Positions 32,947 to 40,217 of a stretch of 45,306 nucleotides of DNA are shown here, piece after piece. The stretch's first letter is position 1. Each line of letters opens with the position of its first letter. Both the position numbers and the translations under genes were made by a program. Origin of the DNA: an uncultured Parvularculaceae bacterium (GTDB lineage Bacteria; Pseudomonadota; Alphaproteobacteria; Caulobacterales; Parvularculaceae); the NCBI GenBank assembly GCA_913055785.1, contig CAJXLJ010000022.1, positions 1 through 45,306 of the forward strand, written 5' to 3'. The notes below the pieces were generated by a model. The model saw nothing but the letters and a program-made list of their open reading frames with translations. It was not told the DNA's origin and did not search any database.

Positions 32947-34057
32947 ATGCGCGCGGAAATGGAAACACTCGCAAGACAAACGAGGCAGTCGCTTGAACTG
33001 CTGAGGAGGCGTCTTTGACTGGGACAAGGCGCAACGCGAGCTCGACGAATTAAACGCAAGGGCGGAAGACCCTGCGCTCTGGGACAATCCGGAAGAAGCG
33101 CAGGGCCTCATGCAAAAGCGCAACGCGCTCGAAGCCCAGATGAACGCCATCGGCGAAATCGAGGGTGAGCTTGACGACATTATCGGGCTTGAAGAGCTCG
33201 CCGCCGAGGAAGGCGACGAGGCGAGCCTTGGCGAAACCCTTTCCATGATGAAGGCGCTGAAAGCGCGCGCCGCGCAGGCCGAGATCGAGGCGCTGCTCTC
33301 TGGCGAGGCGGACGGCAACAACTGTTTCCTCGAAGTTCATCCAGGCGCCGGCGGCACTGAGTCCAATGACTGGGCCTCGATGCTGCTCCGCATGTATGTG
33401 CGCTGGGCGGAAAAGCGCGGCATGAAGGTCGACGTCATCGAACAGCAGGCCGGCGATGAGGCCGGGATCAAATCGGCGACAATTCACGTCAAGGGGCACA
33501 ACGCTTATGGCTGGCTGAAGACCGAGTCTGGCGTTCACCGGCTGGTTCGCATCTCGCCATTCGATTCCAATGCGCGCCGGCACACGTCGTTTGCGTCTGT
33601 CTGGGTCTATCCGGAGATCGACGACAAGATTGAAATCGAGGTCAATGAGAGCGACTGCCGCATCGATACGTTCCGCGCATCGGGCGCCGGCGGGCAGCAT
33701 GTGAACACGACGGACTCGGCGGTGCGGATCACGCACGAGCCGACCGGCATCGTCGTTCAGTGCCAGAACGAACGCTCGCAGCACAAGAACCGCGCCACCG
33801 CCTGGAACATGCTGCGCGCGCGGCTTTACGAACTCGAACTGCAAAAGCGTGAAGAAGAAGCGGCGAAAACCGAAGCCGGAAAAACCGATATCGGTTGGGG
33901 CCACCAGATCCGGTCCTATGTGCTGCAGCCCTATCAGATGGTGAAGGATCTAAGGACCCAGGTTGAAAAATCCGATCCTGATGCGGTGCTCGGCGGCGAT
34001 CTTGACGCCTTTATGAGCGCCGCGCTGGCGCAACGCGTTTCAGGCGAGGCGGAATAG
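32947..34057 (+). CDS. prfB: Peptide chain release factor 2, with programmed +1 frameshift
   Basis: RF2 reads UAA and UGA. The first 23 codons run from ATG 32947 to an in-frame TGA at 33016-33018; the main frame continues from 33017, giving [15 protein letters not shown] and 369 residues in total. A purine-rich AGGAGG lies just before CTT TGA C, the standard slip site. The main frame has SPF ([11 protein letters not shown]), the codon-recognition motif of RF2, and GGQ at 248-250 ([11 protein letters not shown]). GAGGAGAG precedes the start. A 7-bp hairpin (32896-32902 with 32919-32925) separates mrcA and prfB. The mature RF2 is methylated by PrmC (1726-2595). Confidence 0.97.
33004..33019 (+). 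promoter_or_regulatory. RF2 autoregulatory frameshift site
   Basis: AGGAGG (33004-33009) acts as the internal Shine-Dalgarno-like stimulator, followed after three bases by CTT TGA C (33013-33019). When RF2 is scarce, the ribosome pauses at TGA and slips +1, which allows full-length RF2. Confidence 0.95.
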
Positions 34058-34382
34058 GGCCATCTCATTAACGAAACGTTTACCTTCATTAACAAAGGGT
34101 AAAAAGTGAATATGGTTAACGGCGTTTGCCGTTGACCATCCGCGTCCGGAGTAGTTCCATAAAGCCAGCGGACGCGGTCCCCCTCCCAAAACGTCCGCGA
34201 CAAGGCAAGTGAACCACCAAGGAGTCACTGTTCGACGCAAAAAGCCAAGACGATCAAGAATCCCGACCCGCGCAATAGAACGCACTCGGAAAAATGAAGA
34301 TCTATTTGGCCGGACAGGGATGATTGAGAAAAGCGCGGTCGTTAGCAGAACGACCGCGCTTTTTCTTTGAAGCGGCGGCTTC
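34058..34382. other. Structured 325-base region between prfB and flgH, possible small RNA
   Basis: No gene of normal size. From left to right it holds a CtrA-like pattern TTAA (34068-34071), seven bases, TTTAC (34079-34083); a hairpin with 10-bp arms (34114-34123 and 34128-34137, one G-T pair); a second hairpin, CCGCGTCCG (34140-34148) with CGGACGCGG (34169-34177); and the strong terminator at 34329-34367. An ORF of eight codons at 34294 is not convincing. A regulated small RNA ending at that terminator is possible; a plain untranslated prfB tail is the alternative. Confidence 0.4.
34329..34367. terminator. Bidirectional terminator between prfB and flgH
   Basis: AAAAGCGCGGTCGTT (34329-34343) pairs with AACGACCGCGCTTTT (34349-34363), a 15-bp stem with a 5-base loop, T-rich on both strands (TTTTTC after the stem). 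It lies 15 bases past the flgH stop and about 270 bases past prfB. Confidence 0.9.
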
Positions 34383-35126
34383 CTAGAACGGAAACAGAAT
34401 GTCGTAGAGCTGCTGGCCGTAGCGCGGCTGCTGGACATCGGTGATCTGTCCGCGTCCGCCATAGGAAATGCGCGCTTCGGCGATCTGCGTATGGTTGATG
34501 CGGTTGGCGTTCGAAATGTCTTCCGGACGGATGATGCCGGTGACCGTGAGTTCGCGCAGCTCGTAATTGACGCGGACTTCCTGCTTGCCGGCGACAACGA
34601 GATTACCGTTCGGCAGGACCTCGGTCACGATCGCGGCGATGGTCAGCTCCACATCCTCGCGACGGTCGACCGAGCCCTCGCCGCGGCTTGTTGAGTCCGA
34701 GGAAAGATCGACGAGCGGCGAGGCCGATGCGCCGTCGGGGAGGGCGTCCACGAGCTTCTGCTCAAGTCCGCCGAAGGCCGGGATGTCGGCCTTTTCGCCG
34801 TTGGCGCGGCTGCGTTCGGTGGAGTTGTCGAGCCGCGCGCGGTCGTTGATGTCGATAACGATGGTGACGATATCGCCGGCGCGGCGCGCGCGCTGGTCCT
34901 TGAAAAAGGCTTTCGAACCAGGCCGCCACAGCGAATTGGCGTTGCGCTGTTCGGCGTGATTGGCGGGCATCGGTACGGTCACCTCGCGCGCGCCATACAT
35001 CGCTTCCTGATTTTCCATGGGCGCCATTTCGGGCGCCTCGCCGATCGCCTTGATGCGGTCGACCGTGGAGCAGGCGGAAGCCGCGGCGGCGAGGAAGATG
35101 AGAACGAGAGGGCGGAAGTGGGTCAT
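34383..35126 (-). CDS. flgH: Flagellar L-ring protein FlgH
   Basis: FlgH forms the outer-membrane L ring around the flagellar rod. The 247-residue lipoprotein has lipobox AAASAC (Cys about 19), then the family block NSLWRPGSKAFFKDQRARRAGDIVTIVIDINDRA, NGNLVVAGKQEVRVNYELRELTVTGIIRPEDI and the C-terminal YGGRGQITDVQQPRYGQQLYDILFPF. It is the last gene of the minus-strand flgF-flgG-flgA-flgH operon, three bases after flgA, and ends in the bidirectional terminator. Confidence 0.96.
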   Translation of the reverse strand: MTHFRPLVLIFLAAAASACSTVDRIKAIGEAPEMAPMENQEAMYGAREVTVPMPANHAEQRNANSLWRPGSKAFFKDQRARRAGDIVTIVIDINDRARLDNSTERSRANGEKADIPAFGGLEQKLVDALPDGASASPLVDLSSDSTSRGEGSVDRREDVELTIAAIVTEVLPNGNLVVAGKQEVRVNYELRELTVTGIIRPEDISNANRINHTQIAEARISYGGRGQITDVQQPRYGQQLYDILFPF

Positions 35127-35129
35127 GAA

Positions 35130-35876
35130 CTAGCCTTCCAGATTTGTTTGAGGCGCGCGCGGCGCGGCGACGCGTACGAGGTTCTCGCCGGCGACGACGC
35201 CTTTCAGCGTTCGTTCGCTCTGGATGTTCTGTATCGAGATGACGTCGCCTGCGGCGCCGGCGTTCATTGCGACCGCCTGATGCGTGAGCCGCAGGCCTTC
35301 CGCTGCATAGGTGACGGTGACGAGCGCGCCTTTCTTGATAAGCACCGGGGCAGCGACGTCCGATGAGCGGAGCGGCGTATCGGGACCGAGCGGGCGGCGG
35401 GCCTCCTTGCCGATCAGGGCCGCGGCGTCGCGTATATATTGTCCGGCGCGCATGCCGGCGCTTTCCCGGTAGGCGATGTCGGCTTCCGCGATGATCTCGC
35501 CGCGAGCGACCGGGCGGGTCAGCACGGCGTAGGTTTCGATAACGCGCGCGACGCCGGCGAAAGCAGCCGGCGTGTTGGCAAGGCGCACGACGAAGCGGCC
35601 CGAACGGGCGTTGTAGCTCATATGGCCGATTTCAACCGCGCCGGTGGTGACGAACGCCTGATCCGGATTGACGAGGGTGATTTCCGCGCCCTCCGGCATG
35701 CCGCGTTCAGAAAGCGCCGCTTCTATGTCGGGAAGAATGTCGCTGGCCTTGAGGGTGACCGGTTCGCTGGCTTTGGCAGACGCGATGATGGTCAGCAGAA
35801 ACCACAGGCCGATCATCAGATAGCCGAGAAAACCGGGACGGGTAGCGCTGTTTTGGATGATCAGTTTGCGTTGCAT
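35130..35876 (-). CDS. flgA: Flagellar P-ring assembly chaperone FlgA
   Basis: FlgA is the periplasmic chaperone that helps FlgI form the P ring. The 248 residues include a signal or anchor segment (FLGYLMIGLWFLLTIIASAKA), an N-terminal domain, and the SAF domain with VLTRPVARGEIIAEADIAYRES, IGKEARRPLGPDTPLRSSDV and the closing GDVISIQNIQSERTLKGVVAGENLVRV, the usual C-terminal motif of the family. It lies between flgG and flgH, 25 bases after flgG. flgI and the rest of the rod genes are not in this window. Confidence 0.94.
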   Translation of the reverse strand: MQRKLIIQNSATRPGFLGYLMIGLWFLLTIIASAKASEPVTLKASDILPDIEAALSERGMPEGAEITLVNPDQAFVTTGAVEIGHMSYNARSGRFVVRLANTPAAFAGVARVIETYAVLTRPVARGEIIAEADIAYRESAGMRAGQYIRDAAALIGKEARRPLGPDTPLRSSDVAAPVLIKKGALVTVTYAAEGLRLTHQAVAMNAGAAGDVISIQNIQSERTLKGVVAGENLVRVAAPRAPQTNLEG

Positions 35877-35901
35877 GTCCGTTGTCTCGCGCTAGCGCTC
35901 C

Positions 35902-36690
35902 TTAGCCTTGCAGATTGGCGTTAACGGCCAGCATTTCGTCGGCGGTTTCGATCACCCGAGCGTTCATTTCATAGGCGCGCTGGGCGGCGATCAGGGCGGT
36001 GATCTCCTGAACCGGATCGACGTTTGATGTCTCGATAAAGCCCTGGAGGATCGTGCCGAAACCGGTATCGCCCGGATTACCGATAATCGGCTCGCCGGAG
36101 GCGGCGGTTTCGAGCAGGAGGTTGTCGCCGATCGCCTCAAGCCCGGACTCGTTGAAGAATGTCACGAGTTCAAGCTGGCCGAGTTCGCGCAGGTTCTGTT
36201 CGCCCGCGATCCGCGCCTCGACGACGCCGCTTTCCGATATCGAGATGTCGACGGCGTCTTCGGGAACGGTGATCCCGGGCGCGACCTCATAACCGTCTTC
36301 CGTCACGATCAGGCCGTCGGCGGAAATCGCGAAATTCCCCGCGCGGGTGTAGGCTTCCGCGCCGTCCGCCTGAAGCACGCGGAACAGGCCGCGCCCCGAA
36401 ATCGCCAGATCGAAATCGTTGCCGGTCGCTGTGACGTTGCCCTGTTCGACAATGCGGTAGACCGAACCGGTTTTGACGCCTGTGCCGATCTGGATGCCGT
36501 TCGGGACGATAGTGCCGGTGTCGGCGGAGATCGCGCCCGGGCGCTCCAGCGTCTGGTAGAGAAGGTCCTGAAACTCTGCGCGCTGGCGTTTGAAGCCGAC
36601 GGTGTTGAGGTTCGCGATGTTGTTGGAGATCACCTCCACATTGCGCTGTTGCGCAAGCATTCCTGTGGCGGCTGTGTTCAATGCATTCAT
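35902..36690 (-). CDS. flgG: Flagellar distal rod protein FlgG
   Basis: FlgG forms the distal rod. Its 262 residues (standard length) begin with the conserved rod/hook N-terminus (NVEVISNNIANLNTVGFKR) and contain GTIVPNGIQIGTGVKTGSVYRIVEQGN, RAGNFAISADGLIVTEDGYEV and the C-terminal NVDPVQEITALIAAQRAYEMNARVIETADEML helix pair. It follows flgF by 14 bases. Start MNALNTAATGMLAQQ at 36690 is the normal family start. Confidence 0.97.
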   Translation of the reverse strand: MNALNTAATGMLAQQRNVEVISNNIANLNTVGFKRQRAEFQDLLYQTLERPGAISADTGTIVPNGIQIGTGVKTGSVYRIVEQGNVTATGNDFDLAISGRGLFRVLQADGAEAYTRAGNFAISADGLIVTEDGYEVAPGITVPEDAVDISISESGVVEARIAGEQNLRELGQLELVTFFNESGLEAIGDNLLLETAASGEPIIGNPGDTGFGTILQGFIETSNVDPVQEITALIAAQRAYEMNARVIETADEMLAVNANLQG

Positions 36691-36704
36691 GGGCCGGGGT
36701 CCTG

Positions 36705-37433
36705 TCAGGCTTCCTGGGTGAGGGTCCGCACCGCTTCGCGGGCGAGATCGTTGGCGGTTTCGATCACCTGCGCGGCGTTTTCATAAGCGCGCATGATGTC
36801 GATCATGCCGGTCATGGCGGCGATCGGCGATACGTTTGATATTTCAATGAACCCCTGGCGCAGATGCGCGCGGGGACTGGCGTAACCTTCGTTCTCCGCG
36901 GCGAAGAGATTGCCGCCGGCGCGGCGCAGCTCGCGCGGATCGTCAAAGTTGAATACGCCGAGTTCGCCAACTGGCGTTCCGTTCTGTTGCAGTTCGCCCT
37001 CGGGCGAGAGCAGCACCGGACCGGCTTCGGGGTCGAGCAGGATCGGCGCGCCGCTTCTGTCAAGCACCGCCGCGCCGTCGCGGTTTACGAGTTCGCCATA
37101 CGCATTCAGACCGAAATGACCGTCCCGCGTGTAGCGCACGCCGGCCTCTGTCAGCACGGCGAAGAAACCTTCGCCGTCAATGGAGAAATCGAGCGGCGCA
37201 TGGGTCTCCTGCACGCCCCCGGGCGTAAAGTCCGTGTACGAATCGGCGTCGTAGACAAGCGAGACAGTCGGATCGCCGCCGGCGCTTTCGATCACCGACA
37301 CATATTCCCGGAAGCTTGCGTGTTCGGCCTTGAAGCCGGCGGTGGTCTGGTTCGCGATATTGTTGGCGGCGACGTCGAGCGCGCGCGCCAGCACGATCTG
37401 TTTCGACAGGGCCGCCGTGATCGCGTTTTCCAT
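36705..37433 (-). CDS. flgF: Flagellar proximal rod protein FlgF
   Basis: FlgF forms part of the proximal rod. Its 242 residues have the rod N-terminus (LDVAANNIANQTTAGFKAEH), the Asp-Gly-rich middle (LDFSIDGEGFFAVLTEAGVRYTRDGHFGLNAYG) and the C-terminal NVSPIAAMTGMIDIMRAYENAAQVIETANDLAREAV. It is the first gene of the minus operon; the sigma-54-type promoter at 37491-37506 lies 58-73 bases upstream of its start, with the inverted repeat at 37556-37571 further up. Confidence 0.96.
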   Translation of the reverse strand: MENAITAALSKQIVLARALDVAANNIANQTTAGFKAEHASFREYVSVIESAGGDPTVSLVYDADSYTDFTPGGVQETHAPLDFSIDGEGFFAVLTEAGVRYTRDGHFGLNAYGELVNRDGAAVLDRSGAPILLDPEAGPVLLSPEGELQQNGTPVGELGVFNFDDPRELRRAGGNLFAAENEGYASPRAHLRQGFIEISNVSPIAAMTGMIDIMRAYENAAQVIETANDLAREAVRTLTQEA

Positions 37434-37490
37434 TTGTTAATCCATTTCCTCGGAGCGCTTTATTGGCGGACTTTTCCGCAAGCCGGGCGT

Positions 37491-37506
37491 CGCAATCGGC
37501 GTGCCA
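37491..37506 (-). promoter_or_regulatory. Sigma-54 promoter for the flgF operon
   Basis: On the minus strand 37506 to 37491 reads TGGCACGCCGATTGCG: TGGCAC, five bases, TTGCG, a near-perfect -24/-12 element. Transcription would start near 37480, about 47 bases before flgF. Flagellar rod genes in related bacteria are sigma-54 dependent. Confidence 0.8.
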
Positions 37507-37555
37507 GCAAAAAATATAGCAAAAACAACTTGTTGCGTGCGCAGATCGCCGCCGG

Positions 37556-37571
37556 CGGGAAAATTTTGCCG
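37556..37571. promoter_or_regulatory. Candidate FlbD-type enhancer between the flagellar operons
   Basis: CGGGAAAATTTTGCCG is an inverted repeat of CGG-AAAA and TTTT-CCG with one mismatch. It lies roughly 75-90 bases upstream of the inferred flgF start site, where an NtrC-type activator normally binds. A FlbD role is inference from the promoter type. Confidence 0.45.
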
Positions 37572-37658
37572 GGCAAAAACCGCCGCCGAAACGGCTTTTT
37601 AACCGTGTTTGGCGCTCAATGGGCTGTCGACAACAAACGGGCAACGGATCTTAAAGGG

Positions 37659-38171
37659 ATGGCGCAAGCATCAGCGCTGACGGAAGGCATGAACGGAGCG
37701 CGCCTGCGTGTGCGTACGCCCGGCAAATATATCGTTCTGTTCGGGTTTCTGCCGGTTGCGCTTCTTGCGATCGGCGCGGGCTACTGGCTGAATCAGCGCG
37801 CGGGAAGCGCCGACATTGCGGCGCTTGAATATCGCAAGAGCAATGAAGGCGTGCGCGCCGCCTATTACAATCTTTCCGAATTCCTTGTCGATCTCGCTCC
37901 CGACCGTAACGGGCGCACGGCGTTTTTGAAACTGCGCGCCTCGATTGCGCTCGGTGGGAGCGATGTCGACGTCGCCGCAGAAAGGATCGCCGCCCTCAAG
38001 CCGGCGATTGACGAACGGCTCACGTTTTTTCTGCGGGAAATGCGGCCTGAAGATTTCGAAGGCTCGGAAGGCATGGCGCGCATCAAGCGCGAGCTGCTGC
38101 GCCGGGTCAATCTCGTCATCGCGCCGAACAGCGCCGAGGACGTCGTCATTGAAGAACTGGTCATTCAGTAG
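37659..38171 (+). CDS. fliL: Flagellar basal body-associated protein FliL
   Basis: FliL surrounds the stator or MS ring in the inner membrane. The 170-residue protein has one membrane helix (YIVLFGFLPVALLAIGAGYWL, about residues 24-44), then a periplasmic domain with AYYNLSEFLVDLAPDRNGRTAFLKLRASIAL and the typical IDERLTFFLREMRPEDFEGSEGMARIKRELLRRVNLVI. The start at 37659 is the longest supported one, with AACGGA about 10 bases upstream; ATG 37689 has GGAAGG only one base away and is an alternative. The half-site TTAACC (37599-37604) in the spacer recalls CtrA half-sites. It heads the plus-strand fliL-fliM-DUF6468-motE-TPR run. Confidence 0.9.
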   Translation: MAQASALTEGMNGARLRVRTPGKYIVLFGFLPVALLAIGAGYWLNQRAGSADIAALEYRKSNEGVRAAYYNLSEFLVDLAPDRNGRTAFLKLRASIALGGSDVDVAAERIAALKPAIDERLTFFLREMRPEDFEGSEGMARIKRELLRRVNLVIAPNSAEDVVIEELVIQ

Positions 38172-38177
38172 GCGTTT

Positions 38178-39212
38178 ATGACTGAACATGAAACCGAGAT
38201 GTCTCCCCAGGAAACCGCCGATCATGAGGTCGAGTGGGCGGAGAAATTGAAGAGCGGCGAGATCAACGACCTTTTAGGGTTCGATCTGTCCGCCGAGGAC
38301 GGCGGGGATCGTTCGGGCCTGATGGCGCTGATCAATTCAGTGCTGGTCTCGCATCGGCGCCTGCCCATGCTTGATGTCATCTTCGACCGCACGGCGCGGC
38401 AGATGACGACCAGCCTGCGTCACATGACCAACGACAATGTGGAGGTTAGTCTCGACGATGTCAGTTCGACGCGTTTCGGCGACTTCCTGAACGCCGTCTC
38501 GGCGCCGTCTGTCGTCGGGGTGTTCAAGGCGGAAGGTCTCGACAATTACTGCCTGTTCGCCGTCGATGCGGCGCTGGTCTATTCGGTCGTGGATGTCCTG
38601 CTCGGCGGGCGCCGCGGCGGCGGTCTTGTGACGATTGAGGACCGTAGTTTCACACAGATCGAACTGGGGCTCGTGCAGCGCGTGCTCGATCTGATGGCGG
38701 CCGACCTCACCGAAGCCTTCAAACCGATCGCCGATGTTTCCTTTTCCCTCGATCGCATCGAAACGACGCCGCGTTTTGCGGCCATCGCGCAGGATGCGAG
38801 CGTCTGCTCTCTGGCGAAATTCCGCATCGATATGGACGAACGCGGCGGCCGGGCGGCGGTGCTGATGCCGCACGGAACGCTCGAACCGATCTTCAAGGTG
38901 CTGCAGCGCGAGTTCATCAATGAATCCGGCGGCAGCGAGCATATCTGGCGGGATCATCTTTCATCGGAAATCGCGGCGGCGACGCTCGATCTCAACGTTG
39001 TGCTGGCCGAGAAGACGGTCACCATCAAGGAACTCGACGGCCTTAAAGCCGGCGATACGATCCGATTCGCCGGCGCCGCCGACAACCGGGCGGAAATTCG
39101 CGCCGGGCAAAGCGTCGTCGCCAAAGGCAAGGTCGGTCGCGCCGGCGAGACGATCGCCATCAGGCTCGACGGCCGTACGTCCGGGGCGGGTGAAAACGAG
39201 GAGGCGGCCTGA
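38178..39212 (+). CDS. fliM: Flagellar motor switch protein FliM
   Basis: FliM is the C-ring switch component that binds CheY-P and FliG. The 344-residue protein has an N-terminal GEINDLLGF in the position of the CheY-binding motif, the CheC-like middle domain (LINSVLVSHRRLPMLDVIFDRTARQM ... VLLGGRRGGGLVTIEDRSFTQIELGLVQRVLDLMAADL) and a C-terminal SpoA/FliN-like domain with DLNVVLAEKTVTIKELDGLKAGDTIRF. Length and order are normal for the family. It is six bases after fliL and overlaps DUF6468 by one base. Confidence 0.95.
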   Translation: MTEHETEMSPQETADHEVEWAEKLKSGEINDLLGFDLSAEDGGDRSGLMALINSVLVSHRRLPMLDVIFDRTARQMTTSLRHMTNDNVEVSLDDVSSTRFGDFLNAVSAPSVVGVFKAEGLDNYCLFAVDAALVYSVVDVLLGGRRGGGLVTIEDRSFTQIELGLVQRVLDLMAADLTEAFKPIADVSFSLDRIETTPRFAAIAQDASVCSLAKFRIDMDERGGRAAVLMPHGTLEPIFKVLQREFINESGGSEHIWRDHLSSEIAAATLDLNVVLAEKTVTIKELDGLKAGDTIRFAGAADNRAEIRAGQSVVAKGKVGRAGETIAIRLDGRTSGAGENEEAA

Positions 39213-39577
39213 TGCTTGAGCTCGCCGTTGAAACGATTGTCGGCGCCTTGCTCATCGCCACATGCGCCTATTGTTATGTGCTGAGCCGCAAGCTGAAAGC
39301 GCTGCGGGAAGGCCAGAGCGAGCTGCTTTCCATTATCGCCAAGTTCGATGATGCGAGCCGGCGCGCTGAACTGAACCTTTCAACCATGCAGTCGACCGGG
39401 GCGGACCTCAACCGCAATCTCGCAGCCGCCGCCGCGCGGGCGCATGCGCTGATTGACGAGCTTTCCGTCATGGTGAACGCCGGCGATCACGTCGCGGGCC
39501 GCATTGAGGGCGCGGTCAGCGAAGTGCGCGCATTGAGATCAAGCCGGCCGGCCAATGATGCGAGGGCGGCGTCATGA
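39212..39577 (+). CDS. DUF6468 domain protein of the flagellar cluster
   Basis: A 121-residue protein with an N-terminal membrane helix (TIVGALLIATCAYCYVLSRKL) and a coiled region with LREGQSELLSIIAKFDDASRRAELNLSTMQ. It has the profile of DUF6468 proteins found next to fliM in alphaproteobacteria; function unknown. Its ATG shares the A of the fliM stop and its own stop overlaps the next start, so the operon is tightly coupled. Confidence 0.8.
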   Translation: MLELAVETIVGALLIATCAYCYVLSRKLKALREGQSELLSIIAKFDDASRRAELNLSTMQSTGADLNRNLAAAAARAHALIDELSVMVNAGDHVAGRIEGAVSEVRALRSSRPANDARAAS

Positions 39578-40209
39578 GAAACGCGCCGCAAACAAGGCTT
39601 TTGCCCGTGGTGATTGTCGCGCTCGGCGTTTTCGCGGCGCTGAGGGCCGGCGATATATGGTTCGGGTTTTCCGAAGCGAGCGCCGGCGATCAGGCGCCGG
39701 GCGTCTTGTTCGCCGAAGCGGCGCCCGGTCAGGAACCGCAGGAAGGTCTCAGCGAGACGGCGCCGCAGGAAGCCGAGCCCCCGGAGATCGCGCCGGGCGA
39801 GGTTGAACGGCGCATCCTTGAAAAGCTCAGCGCCCGCCGCGAAGCGCTCGATGCGCGCGAAGCAGCGCTTGACGCGCGCGAAGCAATCATCGTCGCGGCG
39901 GAAAAGAAACTGAACGACAGCGCCGCCGAATTTCGGCGCGAACGCGAACAGCTGCTCGCCTTGCGCGAGGAACAGGCGACGGCTGAGACCGAAGAAATAG
40001 TCGCGCTTGTCAGTGCTTACGAGAAAATGAAGGCGCGGGATGCGGCGGCGATTTTCAACGAGCTCGATGAAGATATTCTCGTGCCGGTCTCGGCTGGCAT
40101 GCGCACGCAAGCGCTGGCCGGCGTGCTCGCTGAAATGCAGCCCGACAAGGCGCGCCAGCTGACAAGGCTGCTCGCGGAGCGCAATCGCTTTGATGAAGAG
40201 GTCCGGTGA
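39574..40209 (+). CDS. MotE-like flagellar motor protein
   Basis: The 211-residue protein has a membrane helix near the N-terminus (VVIVALGVFAALRAGDIWF), an acidic Pro/Glu linker, a heptad-rich coiled segment (RREALDAREAALDAREAIIVAAEKKL) and a C-terminal MgtE_N/FliG-like helical block (MKARDAAAIFNELDEDILVPVSAGMRTQALAGVLAEMQPDKARQLTRLL). This is the architecture of MotE, a periplasmic chaperone of the MotC stator protein in rhizobia. Start ATG 39574 overlaps the DUF6468 stop by four bases. The precise family name is less sure than the domain order. Confidence 0.8.
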   Translation: MRNAPQTRLLPVVIVALGVFAALRAGDIWFGFSEASAGDQAPGVLFAEAAPGQEPQEGLSETAPQEAEPPEIAPGEVERRILEKLSARREALDAREAALDAREAIIVAAEKKLNDSAAEFRREREQLLALREEQATAETEEIVALVSAYEKMKARDAAAIFNELDEDILVPVSAGMRTQALAGVLAEMQPDKARQLTRLLAERNRFDEEVR

Positions 40210-40217
40210 GGTCTGCG

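Noticed and set aside
36864-37658. In-frame upstream extension of fliL into the flgF region
   Set aside because: It runs antisense through flgF; FliL homology starts near 37659-37689 with its membrane helix.
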